64,000 nt of DNA from positions 1 to 64,000 of the forward strand of contig MBRE01000063.1 in the NCBI GenBank assembly GCA_001698425.1, given 5' to 3'. This stretch comes from Oscillatoriales cyanobacterium USR001 (GTDB lineage Bacteria; Cyanobacteriota; Cyanobacteriia; Cyanobacteriales; Microcoleaceae). Shown here in pieces: positions 17,556 through 26,973 of this stretch. The notes below the pieces were generated by a model. The model saw nothing but the letters and a program-made list of their open reading frames with translations. It was not told the origin of the DNA and made no database searches. The position numbers and the translations under genes are program-made. Each line of letters starts with the position of its first letter. The first letter of the stretch is position 1.

Positions 17556-20500
17556 ATGAAACCGGAACGTCACATTTACCTGCTAGTAACAACTCTTCCC
17601 GCCCCTAATAAAACTCTCAAAACACAAGAGGGGGGCGGATCTCGGCTGTGGGCGATCGGCAAAAAATCTTCCTTCCTGCTGCCCCTTGCCTCCTGCCTAA
17701 TGCCATCCTTAGTGCAAGCGCAGCCAATTGTGCCAGCACCAGACGGTACTGGAACCACCGTCACCCCCGATGGCAACCGCTTCAACATCGGCGGGGGTCA
17801 GCTATCCAGAGATGGCGCGAATCTCTTCCATAGCTTTCAGCGATTTGGTCTTTCCCAAGGTCAAATTGCTCAATTTCTCTCCAATGACACGATTAAAAAT
17901 ATTTTAGCTCGCGTTATTGGTGGCGAACCTTCAGTTATTAACGGCTTAATTCAACTTACTGGTGGTAATTCCAACTTATTTTTAATCAATCCAGCCGGTA
18001 TTGTATTCGGGCAAAATGCTCAATTAAATGTACCCGCCTCCTTTACTGCCACTACAGCCAGCGGCGTTGGATTTGGTGATAATTGGTTTCAAGCTTTTGG
18101 GCCGAATAACTACTCAATGTTGGTGGGAACACCAAGCGCTTTTGCCTTTCCTAATGCTGCACCAGCCGCCATTGTTAATGCTGGTAACTTGGCAGTTGAA
18201 GCAGGGCAAAATATCAGTTTAATTGGCGGTACTGTAATTAGCATTGGCACATTAGAAGCGCCGGGAGGCACAATTACTTTAGCGGCTATTCCTGGCGAAA
18301 GAATAGTCAGAATTAGCCAAGAAGGGCGACTGCTAAATTTAGAAATTTCACCTTTATCAGCCGATTCGGATATTTTCTCTCCTGATGCTAGACTTTTCAC
18401 TCCTCTTTCTTTGCCTCAGATGTTAACGGGTGGAGGTCAAGAACACGCAACGGGAATTTCTGTTAATAGTGATGGGCAAGTTGTACTTACAGGGGGAATG
18501 CCTGTGCAGGAAGGTTCGGTAATTGTGGCGGGAAAAATAGATGCTTCCAGTTCAGATCGGGAGCCAAGGTTAGAGGTGGGAGGAAGTGTTGAGATTATGG
18601 GCGATCGCATTTTCCTTAGCAGCGCCAAAATAGACGTTTCTGGCATCAATGGTGGCGGTAAAATTAATCTAGGAAATAGCGAAATTGCCACTAATTCACA
18701 ATTTCTCAATGCAACAGAAATTCATGTAAGTAGCGATTCTGTAATTAATGCCAATGCAGAAGTTAATGGCAATGGTGGCCGCGTAACTATCGGCAGATGG
18801 GGCGGCTTAACTATGACTAATTTTGATGGTCAAATTAACGCAACTGGTGGCAACAATAGCGGTGACGGTGGCACTGTAGAAATTTCAGGTAGCGGTACAT
18901 TTGCCGGCACGGTAGATTTAAGTGCTACTAATGGGAATGTGGGTCAGATACAAATCAATTCTGAAAATATTGTAGTCACTCCCGATGCAACCAATAGCCC
19001 AAATTTAACAGATAATCAACAACTAATAATTCCGCAAACAACGGTAGAAAATTTAACCACTAATGCCAATGTTGTTCTCAGTGCTAACAACGATATTAAG
19101 GTTAATAATTCAGCAGAAACACCACTAAATTTAAACCCTAACAGTGCGACTGAAAGATCCTTTACATTTATCGCTGATGCCGATCGAAATAATGTTGGTT
19201 CATTTTCTACAACTAACCCACAATCTGCGATTTTAACTAACGGAGCGACACTCAGTATTTCTGGTCAAAATTTAACAGTTGGCAAAATTAACGCCAATGG
19301 TGGCGCAATTAACCTCACTGCCAATGAGATTAATTTAATTGGTGGAGAACGTTCAATTTCTAGCACGGGTGGCTCGATATTCATGGCCCCGCGAACAGCA
19401 GAACAAGCCATTAAAATTGGTGGTGTAACTGAAGAACTTCCTAATACTTTATATCTGGAAAATTCAGATATGGCGGCTCTATCTAATGGTTTCAAAGGAG
19501 TAACTATTGGCAGGATTGACGGCAGAGGTGCAATTACCGTAAATGCAGTACAAGTAAGTGACCCAGTAACCGTACAATCACCAGAGGGAACTGTGGCAGT
19601 TCAAGGGGAAATTACAGGTAGAGATGATGCCTCTGTGACGATTAATGCACGCTCAACAACTTTGAATGCTAATATTTCTACTAATAACAGTGACATCAAT
19701 ATTAACAGTGCGGTGACTATTACCAATGATGTTACTTTAAAGACTGGAGAAAATGGGGGAAATATTGGAATTTCTGCGACATTAAATAGTGCAGAAAATG
19801 GCAAGCATAATCTTACCTTAGCCGCAGGAACAGGTAATATTACTTTGAGCGGTGCTGTGGGAAATGGTGAAAATCAGCAACTAGGTAATCTCTCGATCGA
19901 AAGTGCTAATAATGTGCAAATTGATTCTAGTATCACCGCCGGGAGCGTGCAGCAGTCAGCGGGTACTGGGAAAACTACTCTTGGGGAAGTACAAACAACG
20001 GCTGCAAATGGTGTAGATATTACTACTAGCGGCAATATCCAAACTGAAAATATTAGAACTTATGGTGGTAATATTCGCTTAGTCAGTCAATCTGGAAATG
20101 TTGGTGTTGGTATCCTTAATTCTTCTGCTAGTGTCAATGAAATATCTGGTAATATTAATGTCAATGCTGCTGGTAATATTAGCACTGGTTCCGTAATTTC
20201 TTTTGGCTTTGTGGGTGGTGGTAATGTTAGTCTCACCAGTCAAAGTGGTGCGGTGACAGTTGACTCAATTAATGCTAGTAGTAGCAGTGGGAATAGTGGG
20301 AATGTTACTGTGAAAACTCCCCAATATTTTGAAGTTAGAAATGGTCAAGCGAAGCTTAAAGGTTCAAGTTTAGTTGCTCACAGTCAACAGGCAAAAGTAA
20401 ATAGTCAACAAGTAAGCGATCGATATAACTCGATTTTACAAATTGAGCAAATGCGAAGTCGGGAAATTGCCAATCAATCTGGTGTTAATACTGAAACTCA

Positions 20501-21641
20501 ACGTTTAAGCGGTGAGAATATCCAAGCATCTCTTGGTAAAATTGCCCAACAAACTGGGAAAAAACCAGCGGTGATTTATGTGGTATCTCGCCCTGACAGA
20601 TTAGAGTTAGTGTTATTAACTCCCGATGGTATGCCAATTTTTAAAAGTATCTCGGAGGCGAATAGTCAAGCATTAAAGCGACAGGTACAAAAGTTAATTG
20701 GGGGAGTGAGTCACCGTCCCGATGAAGCTGATGCTCATAGTTATTTAAGTGCTTCTCAGCAACTTTATCAGTGGTTAGTTGCGCCTTTGGCTGAGGAGTT
20801 GGCAAAGCAGAAAATAGATACTTTAGCATTTTCTCTCGATCCGGGAATGAGGAGTTTGCCTTTGGCGGCTCTCCACGATGGTAAACAGTTTTTAGTGCAA
20901 AAATACAGTCTAGGTTTGATTCCTAGTATTAATCTTACTGATACGAGTTATCAGAATATTAATAATTCTTCGGTTTTGGCGATGGGTGCTTCGCAATTTA
21001 AAGATCCAAAAGTTGTGCCTTTACCTGCTGTTCCTGTGGAGTTGTCGTCAATTACGCAGGATAAAGGTGGTAGTTCTTTTTTGAATCAAGAGTTTACTTT
21101 AGATAATCTCAAGAGTCAACAAAATAAGGGAAGATTTGGGATTATTCACTTAGCAACTCATGGTTCTTTCGATCCGAGTAAGCCGAGTAATTCTTATATT
21201 CAATTGTGGGATGGGAAACTTAGATTTGAGCAGTTACGAGAGTTAGGAAAGCAACATTTAGAGCTTTTGGTTTTAAGTGCTTGTGAGACGGCTTTTGGCA
21301 GTGAGGATGCGGAGTTAGGTTTTGCGGGTTTGGCGGTACAATCGGGTGTTAAATCTGTGTTGGCTAGTTTGTGGCAAGTTGATGATGCTGGTACTTTGGG
21401 TTTGATGAGTGAGTTTTATCGTCAGTTGAATTTGCAAGGGTCAACGGTGAAGGCGGAGGCTTTGAGACAGGCACAAATTGCGATGATTGAGGGGGATTTG
21501 CGGGTGGAAAAAGGGCAGTTACGGAGTATCAGTCGGGGGGGAGATGCTGTTAGTTTGCCACAGGCTAATGAGGAAGCTAAAGTGAATTTATCCCATCCTT
21601 ATTATTGGGCTTCTTTTACGATGGTTGGGAGTCCTTGGTAG
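17556..21641 (+). CDS. Secreted haemagglutinin-type (TPS) beta-helix protein with C-terminal CHAT protease domain
   Basis: A 1361-residue protein. A hydrophobic stretch at about residues 38-55 ending ASCLMPSLVQAQ is a signal peptide on an extended N-terminus. Residues about 60-300 are the filamentous-haemagglutinin N-terminal (two-partner secretion) domain, with LFLINPAGIVFGQNAQLNV. Residues about 300-950 are Gly/Asn/Thr-rich beta-helix repeats. Residues about 1030-1360 form a caspase-like CHAT domain with catalytic H1202 (HLATHG) and C1243 (LSACETA). TPS domains are exported by an outer-membrane TpsB pore, not found here. Thus a protease domain is attached to a cell-surface filament. The start may lie downstream, as the first 35 residues are not typical. 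Confidence 0.9.
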   Translation: MKPERHIYLLVTTLPAPNKTLKTQEGGGSRLWAIGKKSSFLLPLASCLMPSLVQAQPIVPAPDGTGTTVTPDGNRFNIGGGQLSRDGANLFHSFQRFGLSQGQIAQFLSNDTIKNILARVIGGEPSVINGLIQLTGGNSNLFLINPAGIVFGQNAQLNVPASFTATTASGVGFGDNWFQAFGPNNYSMLVGTPSAFAFPNAAPAAIVNAGNLAVEAGQNISLIGGTVISIGTLEAPGGTITLAAIPGERIVRISQEGRLLNLEISPLSADSDIFSPDARLFTPLSLPQMLTGGGQEHATGISVNSDGQVVLTGGMPVQEGSVIVAGKIDASSSDREPRLEVGGSVEIMGDRIFLSSAKIDVSGINGGGKINLGNSEIATNSQFLNATEIHVSSDSVINANAEVNGNGGRVTIGRWGGLTMTNFDGQINATGGNNSGDGGTVEISGSGTFAGTVDLSATNGNVGQIQINSENIVVTPDATNSPNLTDNQQLIIPQTTVENLTTNANVVLSANNDIKVNNSAETPLNLNPNSATERSFTFIADADRNNVGSFSTTNPQSAILTNGATLSISGQNLTVGKINANGGAINLTANEINLIGGERSISSTGGSIFMAPRTAEQAIKIGGVTEELPNTLYLENSDMAALSNGFKGVTIGRIDGRGAITVNAVQVSDPVTVQSPEGTVAVQGEITGRDDASVTINARSTTLNANISTNNSDININSAVTITNDVTLKTGENGGNIGISATLNSAENGKHNLTLAAGTGNITLSGAVGNGENQQLGNLSIESANNVQIDSSITAGSVQQSAGTGKTTLGEVQTTAANGVDITTSGNIQTENIRTYGGNIRLVSQSGNVGVGILNSSASVNEISGNINVNAAGNISTGSVISFGFVGGGNVSLTSQSGAVTVDSINASSSSGNSGNVTVKTPQYFEVRNGQAKLKGSSLVAHSQQAKVNSQQVSDRYNSILQIEQMRSREIANQSGVNTETQRLSGENIQASLGKIAQQTGKKPAVIYVVSRPDRLELVLLTPDGMPIFKSISEANSQALKRQVQKLIGGVSHRPDEADAHSYLSASQQLYQWLVAPLAEELAKQKIDTLAFSLDPGMRSLPLAALHDGKQFLVQKYSLGLIPSINLTDTSYQNINNSSVLAMGASQFKDPKVVPLPAVPVELSSITQDKGGSSFLNQEFTLDNLKSQQNKGRFGIIHLATHGSFDPSKPSNSYIQLWDGKLRFEQLRELGKQHLELLVLSACETAFGSEDAELGFAGLAVQSGVKSVLASLWQVDDAGTLGLMSEFYRQLNLQGSTVKAEALRQAQIAMIEGDLRVEKGQLRSISRGGDAVSLPQANEEAKVNLSHPYYWASFTMVGSPW

Positions 21642-21710
21642 TTATTTGTTATTGGTTATTTGTTATTGGTTATTTGTTATTGGTTATTTGTTATTGGTTA
21701 ACTGTTATTG
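21641..21710 (+). repeat. Heptamer tandem repeat (GTTATTT/GTTATTG)
   Basis: Ten heptamers alternate between GTTATTT and GTTATTG, with one GTTAACT. The first base is the last base of the CHAT gene stop codon. The following 277 bases up to 21987 hold no gene; they are AT-rich and should contain the promoter of the DUF2949 gene. Confidence 0.95.
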
Positions 21711-21987
21711 GTTTGTTGGTTAAGTCTGTTGCTAAAGTCTATTAACCTGATTAGTCTGCGTAGGCTGACTTTGTTTGTGTAGGCACGATTTCAATTGCTG
21801 GGATATTTTTGCTGGTATCGTCAAGGTGTATTTGTGATGGGGATCACTACTATATCTTTGTTTTATCACATTGCTAATTAGTATTCTATCACATTGCCTA
21901 AGACTATAATGATTAAGAATAAAGTTACTTAATTTTTAATTCAATTTATCGTGTTACATAACTTTACAAAACAAGGGAAAATAAACC

Positions 21988-22200
21988 ATGAAATCAACTA
22001 CGAAATCAACTACGACAGATACTCAATTAATTAATTTTTTACGAGGGGAGTTAGCGATCCCAAGTTCTTCGATCGCGATCGCACTTCGACAAAGTAATCA
22101 AGATTCTAGCCAATTACCGATGATCCTTTGGCAATACGGTTTAGTTAGCTTGGAACAGTTAGAGAGGATTTTTGATTGGTTGGCCGCAGCAAGCTGTTAA
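21988..22200 (+). CDS. DUF2949 family small protein
   Basis: A 70-residue protein of a family confined to cyanobacteria. The core DTQLINFLRGELAIPSSSIA, then LPMILWQYGLVSLEQLERIFDWL, is typical. The first codons are a 12-base direct repeat (AAATCAACTACG twice), giving KSTTKSTT. Function is unknown. The ATG has AGGGAAA upstream. A heptamer repeat follows 12 bases after the stop. Confidence 0.85.
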   Translation: MKSTTKSTTTDTQLINFLRGELAIPSSSIAIALRQSNQDSSQLPMILWQYGLVSLEQLERIFDWLAAASC

Positions 22201-22212
22201 ATAATCAAATCA

Positions 22213-22261
22213 CAGTTAACAGTTAACAGTTAACCGTTAACAGTTAACAGTTAACCGTTAA
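22213..22261 (+). repeat. Heptamer tandem repeat (CAGTTAA/CCGTTAA)
   Basis: Seven heptamers in the order A, A, A, B, A, A, B, where A is CAGTTAA and B is CCGTTAA. They lie between the convergent DUF2949 and small membrane protein genes. Confidence 0.95.
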
Positions 22262-22271
22262 CTTTTGACTG

Positions 22272-22511
22272 TTAAGAATTGAGACGTTTAGAAATCTGAC
22301 TAATAATGCCGCTAAGAATTGCCCCTCCCATGAGAATGCCAAGGGCGGGGGTAAATAATGGCTGCCAAAGGGAATACCAGAGGTCAAAGCCTAGATTAAC
22401 GCCAACTGAACGACCGAAAACTGCGATCGCAAACCAGCCGAAACTGAGCAACACCAGAAACACATCAGCCATCAAAAATTTATTTAGCCAATTGAGAAAA
22501 CGATCTTTCAT
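22272..22511 (-). CDS. Small two-helix membrane protein, unknown function
   Basis: A 79-residue protein with two hydrophobic helices (about residues 13-34 and 48-70) and basic ends. The sequence FLMADVFLVLLSFGWFAIAV looks like that of small conserved cyanobacterial membrane proteins, but I cannot name the family. The frame is full length from ATG to stop and the hydrophobic pattern is regular, which supports a real gene. Confidence 0.7.
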   Translation of the reverse strand: MKDRFLNWLNKFLMADVFLVLLSFGWFAIAVFGRSVGVNLGFDLWYSLWQPLFTPALGILMGGAILSGIISQISKRLNS

Positions 22512-22607
22512 TGTTTAACTTTCACAGTTTGTTGTATTGTATTAATAGATAAAATATCATTTAATTGTCGCTAACTTTGTCCTTCTAGTCATCGGGTATC
22601 TAAAAAT

Positions 22608-23114
22608 ATGGTTCGTTACACGCTTGCACAAAGCCCTGAAGTTATTATCACCGTTAAGGGCAAAGATTCGACCAAAGCCCGCGAGGAAGCAATGGATCAG
22701 CTAATGGATCTGATGGATACTGGTAAGTTGGCTACAGAATTAAAGGAAGGATTTAGCCCCAAGCAATTTATCGAGGTGAAAGAACTTGAGGATAGTGCTT
22801 CTGAAGAAGAAGATAGCATCACTCAAGCAGTGCAAATTCTGAGCAATCTGGCTACTTTAAAGTTAAAAGTAATGGAATCCCGCGATGAGGCATTAAAAGT
22901 GCGTGCGGCTATTGATATTCTCTTCACTGATGAAGCTGTAAATGTTGATGAAATTACTAATTTGAAAGATGGTTTTAAGGTGCTTAAAAGTTTTGCTCAA
23001 GCTAACGTCCGCTATCGAGAAGCTAGAGCGAAAGCTGAGGAAGCTCGTGCGGTGCTTGATGCTGCTTTACAATCTTCCGAACCTGAAGTCAAGCAGCCAA
23101 AATTAGGTAAATAA
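22608..23114 (+). CDS. Conserved hypothetical protein with helical C-terminal half
   Basis: A 168-residue soluble acidic protein. Residues 1-65 look like a small alpha-beta domain (SPEVIITVKGKDSTKAREEA, then a helix and GFSPKQFIEVKEL). Residues 70-160 are predicted helical with many Ala, Glu and Lys and may form a coiled coil. I do not recognise the family. Codon use is like that of its neighbours. The palindromic repeat element follows the stop directly. Confidence 0.75.
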   Translation: MVRYTLAQSPEVIITVKGKDSTKAREEAMDQLMDLMDTGKLATELKEGFSPKQFIEVKELEDSASEEEDSITQAVQILSNLATLKLKVMESRDEALKVRAAIDILFTDEAVNVDEITNLKDGFKVLKSFAQANVRYREARAKAEEARAVLDAALQSSEPEVKQPKLGK

Positions 23115-23218
23115 GGAATAGAAATTAAATAATTAGCTTGTTTGTCGTAAGCGCTCATAGCGCTAAAGCGCTTACTACAAACCAAATCATCAAGTTATTT
23201 AATTTTCATTCCTATTCC
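23115..23218. mobile_element. Palindromic MITE-like element, copy 1
   Basis: Bases 23133-23213 match 46793-46873 without gaps and with only scattered differences. The core has GTAAGCGCT and AGCGCTTAC as inverted arms around AGCGCT copies. The outer parts also pair: GGAATAGAAATTAAATAA at the left with the complement of TTATTTAATTTTCATTCC at the right. No coding sequence is inside. This structure suggests a small non-autonomous element or a REP-type sequence. Confidence 0.75.
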
Positions 23219-23235
23219 TAAACAGGATTATAAAA

Positions 23236-23271
23236 TTAAAGGTTGAAAGTTCTCAAACCTTCAACCTTTAA
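23236..23271. terminator. Hairpin between convergent genes
   Basis: TTAAAGGTTGAA (23236-23247) pairs with TTCAACCTTTAA (23260-23271) over 12 bases around a 12-base loop. It lies between the 22608 gene and the convergent transporter gene and probably ends both transcripts. Confidence 0.65.
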
Positions 23272-23328
23272 ACTATACAGAACCTACCCAGGAAGTATGT
23301 AGCTGCATCTTCATTTGCCCAACATTCT

Positions 23329-25104
23329 TCAAGCAGGTTTCTTCGGTGGCTTTAACATCTTCTCCAGAGTCATTCCCGCCACACCCAAAGTTACAAGAAC
23401 CAATCCTGAAACCTGAATGAAAGGAATCTTCTCACTAATAATCACCAAAGCAAACAAAGCAGTCAACGCCGGACCCAAAGTCCCAATTACCGAAGCCAAC
23501 GCCGCACCCGCAAAACGAATAGCAAAGTTATTCAACAAATAGCTAAATAGCGTCAACACCCCTAAAAGAAAACCACCAAAAATTAAACCTCCCCAAACAT
23601 TTGGATCGACAATAACAGCCCACCTTTCTGGCAAACCCCAATCAATTCCAAAAGGTAAGATAATTAAACTGATAGCAGAAAACACAAAAATAGCCGCGAA
23701 ATTAACCAAACTAAAAGGAATTGGGTGTAGCTTACCCGCCGCCATTTGTGTTAACAATACATAGCCGGCAAACATCAAGCCAGCACCCACCGCTGACGAA
23801 ACTCCCAAAGTAACATCACCAATAGCTTTTTGACCAAAACTAGGTACTGCTGCTAACAATAACCCAGTACAAATTACACCCATAGCTAAAAAGCGGAGAG
23901 ACGAAGGGCGATCGCCAAATAATGCCCAACAAGCCAACACTGTGGCAATGGGATAAATAAAGAAAATCGTAATCGCCACCCCAGTTGGGATATTACCGAT
24001 CGCGATATATATCAACACCTGAGACAGAAACAAAAAGAAAGCACTACCTAAAACTTTCTGCCACAAATCCGCATCGCCTCGATCGATAAATCGCTTTAAA
24101 TCCTTCCATACCGATGGATAAAGGAAAGTTGCCAAAACTGGCATCAAAGCCATCACCACCACCAATCGGATCAACAGAATTAACAGCGAATTACCAAAAC
24201 CAGGAGAAACCACCCCCTCCACCTCAAACAACCCAAAAATCACGCGGGGAGCCTTAGCTTTGAGAATAATCTTCAAGGAAACATTAAACAGCGACAGCAC
24301 TACTGCCGAAATCAACGCCAACAACACACCAATTTGAATCTGAGAAGCTGGTTGTTTAGCAGGTGCTGGAGCCGGTGGTGGCGCAGGCGGTAACGGCGGT
24401 TGGCGAATTGCCGATTCTGCTGGTGGTAACTGGTGAGGATGCACAGAATTAGCCGTATCCGAGTTATCGTAATCTCTCGGATCGAAAGTTTGCTCAACTT
24501 CCTCCTCCAACTCTATTCGGATGCGGTTAACCAGATTCTCCAACAGAGCTTCACCTTTGAGCTCCATACTTTCCATATTCCTAAGCCGTTGAGACAAGCT
24601 ACTTTCGTAACTGCTCAAATCCCGCTCCATCATATCGAAAGTTCTATTTACACTGGCATCTAGGGAAGCCAGCATCTCTGAAGCTCTTTCTGTATAATGA
24701 TTTGCCAAAACTGGAATTGGAAACTCCCCACTGGGAATCGTCACATTAGCGCCTTGTCCAACATTCGCACTAATCTCATTAAATCTTTGGACTAACAACT
24801 CTTGCAGATTATTAGCCAAAACTTGGGCTAACTGCTTCAGCCACAATTGCTGCTGATATATGTACCGTTGAGAGAGGGTTTCCACTTGCTGCGACTGCAA
24901 TTGACGATATTGCTCCCGTAGTTTGTCAATGTCCTCAATTAAGCCAGTTTTTTCTGTCTGGAGTCTGGTGATGTCCTCGGCTAACTGATCTCTGACATTT
25001 TGATGTAGAGTTTCTAACTCTTGAATCACATAATTCAGAACTTCTTCAGCCGATGTTGCATCCCCTGCTCCGGGTTTTAGCTGTTGCTTGTCCCGTTGCG
25101 CCAT
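23329..25104 (-). CDS. EamA/DMT-family transporter with N-terminal coiled coil
   Basis: A 591-residue protein in two parts. Residues about 15-215 are soluble and helical with strong heptads (LQTEKTGLIEDIDKLREQYR). A Pro/Ala-rich linker follows (about 225-255). Residues about 258-585 are a drug/metabolite transporter core with ten membrane helices in two EamA repeats, ending in EKIPFIQVSGLVLVTLGV. A plain EamA protein is about 300 residues, so half of this one is an added cytoplasmic domain. Substrate unknown. The coiled coil may join the transporter to a partner or a scaffold. Confidence 0.9.
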   Translation of the reverse strand: MAQRDKQQLKPGAGDATSAEEVLNYVIQELETLHQNVRDQLAEDITRLQTEKTGLIEDIDKLREQYRQLQSQQVETLSQRYIYQQQLWLKQLAQVLANNLQELLVQRFNEISANVGQGANVTIPSGEFPIPVLANHYTERASEMLASLDASVNRTFDMMERDLSSYESSLSQRLRNMESMELKGEALLENLVNRIRIELEEEVEQTFDPRDYDNSDTANSVHPHQLPPAESAIRQPPLPPAPPPAPAPAKQPASQIQIGVLLALISAVVLSLFNVSLKIILKAKAPRVIFGLFEVEGVVSPGFGNSLLILLIRLVVVMALMPVLATFLYPSVWKDLKRFIDRGDADLWQKVLGSAFFLFLSQVLIYIAIGNIPTGVAITIFFIYPIATVLACWALFGDRPSSLRFLAMGVICTGLLLAAVPSFGQKAIGDVTLGVSSAVGAGLMFAGYVLLTQMAAGKLHPIPFSLVNFAAIFVFSAISLIILPFGIDWGLPERWAVIVDPNVWGGLIFGGFLLGVLTLFSYLLNNFAIRFAGAALASVIGTLGPALTALFALVIISEKIPFIQVSGLVLVTLGVAGMTLEKMLKPPKKPA

Positions 25105-25242
25105 TTGCCTGTAACCTCTAATGTATCTGGATAGTTCACTGTAGATAATTTCTGATCAATTTTACAACCCACAGGCGCAATTATCTTGTGGGTTATTTGT
25201 TATTCGCCGTCGGTGGTGTCGATCGCGATCGCTGTCAATTCT

Positions 25243-26442
25243 TTAAACAACCACAAAATCATACAAACGGTGCGCCATTTCTAACTTACTACAAGGCAAA
25301 ACTTCCACCTGTTTTCCTTGAGAATTAATCAAAATCGCCTGATTAGTATCGCTATTAAAACCCGCACCTATTCGATCGATTGGGTTGGCCGCGATCGCAT
25401 CTAATTTTTTCTCCCTCAATTTCTCCAACGCTGGCTTGACAATATCCCCAGTTTGTGCTGCAAAACCGATTAATTTCTGATGTCCTTGCTTTAGATTCCC
25501 TAACTCAGCTAAAATATCCTCTACAGGTTCCAAAGCCAAAGAACTAGGAAGCGATCGCTTGGGCAATTTCTCATTAACATACTCCCTCGGCCGCACATCC
25601 GCCACCGCCGCTGCCATCACCGTTACATCAGCATCCGGGAAACAAGACAGCATCGCCTCCCGCATTTCCAGGGCACTCACTACCGCGATCGCCCTGACAA
25701 CTCCCCTGGGCAACAATCTCTCATCTATAGTATGTACTAAAGTCACCGCCGCCCCTCGATGCAGAGCCGCCACTGCCAAAGCCATCCCCATTTTGCCACT
25801 CGAAAGATTGCCAATAAACCGCACCGGATCGAGGTGTTCCCGCGTCCCCCCGGCACTAATTAACACCCGTTTACCCTTTAAATCCTGCTTGCCGACCGTA
25901 TGTAACAGCGATTCAATGTGCGATAAAATCTCATTTGGTTCTGCCATCCGACCGGCACCGACGCGATCGCAAGCCAAAATCCCCGAACCTGGTTCCATAC
26001 CACAAAACCGTTCATCTGTCAATACCTGTCGCCAATTTCGCTGCACCGCCAATTGCTCCCACATATCCGTATTCATCGCCGGGGCCAGCAAAATGGGACA
26101 ACTAGAAGCTAACACAGTATTTGTCAGCAAATTATCCGCCAAACCCCCCGCCAACTTCGCCAAAGTATTCGCCGTCAGGGGGGCAATAACGAAAATTTCC
26201 GCCCATTCTCCCAACTCAATATGTAGCGGGCGCGAGTTTGTGGGTTGCCAAAAATCGCGATCGGTATAAGCGGGATGGCGAGACAAAGTAGCGAAACTCA
26301 AAGCCGTAATAAACTCTTGCGCCGCATCAGTCAGAATTACTTTTACTTCTGCCCCCGCCTTCGCCAAAGTTGAAACTACTTCGCAGACTTTATAGGCTGC
26401 AATACCGCCACTAATTCCAATTAAAATTTTTCTCCCATTCAT
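25243..26442 (-). CDS. coaBC: Phosphopantothenoylcysteine decarboxylase / phosphopantothenate-cysteine ligase
   Basis: A bifunctional coenzyme A biosynthesis enzyme of 399 residues from the start I chose. The flavin-dependent CoaC half (about 1-180) has GISGGIAAYK at the start and PAMNTDMW. The CoaB half (about 185-399) has SAGGTREHLDPVRFIGN, SSGKMGMALA, VTVMAAAVADVRP and LIGFAAQTGD. I place the start at ATG 26442 (MNGRKILIG) because homologues begin a few residues before RILIG; a TTG at 26472 and an ATG at 26463 extend the frame by 10 and 7 codons. Confidence 0.93.
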   Translation of the reverse strand: MNGRKILIGISGGIAAYKVCEVVSTLAKAGAEVKVILTDAAQEFITALSFATLSRHPAYTDRDFWQPTNSRPLHIELGEWAEIFVIAPLTANTLAKLAGGLADNLLTNTVLASSCPILLAPAMNTDMWEQLAVQRNWRQVLTDERFCGMEPGSGILACDRVGAGRMAEPNEILSHIESLLHTVGKQDLKGKRVLISAGGTREHLDPVRFIGNLSSGKMGMALAVAALHRGAAVTLVHTIDERLLPRGVVRAIAVVSALEMREAMLSCFPDADVTVMAAAVADVRPREYVNEKLPKRSLPSSLALEPVEDILAELGNLKQGHQKLIGFAAQTGDIVKPALEKLREKKLDAIAANPIDRIGAGFNSDTNQAILINSQGKQVEVLPCSKLEMAHRLYDFVVV

Positions 26443-26545
26443 CCTATTAGGAATAATTGACATTAGGGGCAAAATACAGATAACAGTTAGGCAACAGCCA
26501 ATAACCCATTGGTATTGTCAACTTAAGGTTAAACCTCCAATCCGC

Positions 26546-26563
26546 CAGGGGTTTTAACCCCTG
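26546..26563. repeat. Short palindromic hairpin
   Basis: CAGGGGTT and AACCCCTG form an 8-base stem around TT. It lies upstream of coaBC on the minus strand and is a form often repeated in cyanobacterial intergenic DNA. Confidence 0.5.
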
Positions 26564-26598
26564 TCAAACTCAGGATTTAAGATTAAGTTGACAAAAAT

Positions 26599-26657
26599 AA
26601 GCATTCCAGCAGATAATTTCTTGGAAAGACTGTACGAGATTTACTGCCGGAATGCTT
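26599..26657. terminator. Hairpin downstream of small gene
   Basis: AAGCATTCCAGCAG (26599-26612) pairs with CTGCCGGAATGCTT (26644-26657) with one mismatch. It lies just past the stop of the minus-strand gene at 26676 and before coaBC, so it probably separates the two transcripts. Confidence 0.55.
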
Positions 26658-26675
26658 CGCTTCTAAAGATTTCTG

Positions 26676-26888
26676 CTAAGCTTCATCGTAAGCTTCCATA
26701 TCCAGCAAGTGTAAATAGGATTCAACTAACTCAGGGCGTTGAAAGGCGATCGCTCGTAGCAAATGCCAATCATTCAATCCCTCAAAAGGATCGGTGTAAT
26801 CATCTTCCTCCAAACGAGCGGCCAATTTCGCCACATCATCCGAAGTTAGTGCAGAAATATCTCGCGATGCTTTAATTAAAGTCTTCAT
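26676..26888 (-). CDS. Small conserved cyanobacterial protein, unknown function
   Basis: A 70-residue acidic, probably all-helical protein: KTLIKASRDISALTSDDVAK, then EEDDYTDPFEGLNDWHLLRA. It resembles a small protein conserved in cyanobacteria but I know no function. I start at ATG 26888 because AAGGAAGG lies about nine bases upstream; a GTG at 26897 overlaps that site and is less likely. The opposite-strand frame at 26588-26875 is its shadow. Confidence 0.75.
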   Translation of the reverse strand: MKTLIKASRDISALTSDDVAKLAARLEEDDYTDPFEGLNDWHLLRAIAFQRPELVESYLHLLDMEAYDEA

Positions 26889-26973
26889 CGGTTGCACCTT
26901 CCTTAAGCGGCATTTGCTTTAAGCATTAACTTTAGTGGAGTCTGAAATTAACTCCAAAATCTATGATAAACCC

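Noticed and set aside
21641..22261. Regular repeats that look at first like a CRISPR array
   Set aside because: Units are seven bases and touch each other with no spacers; no cas genes are near.
26588..26875. Plus-strand frame over the small 26676 gene
   Set aside because: The minus-strand frame has a good ribosome site and a conserved-looking sequence; the plus frame also runs over a hairpin.
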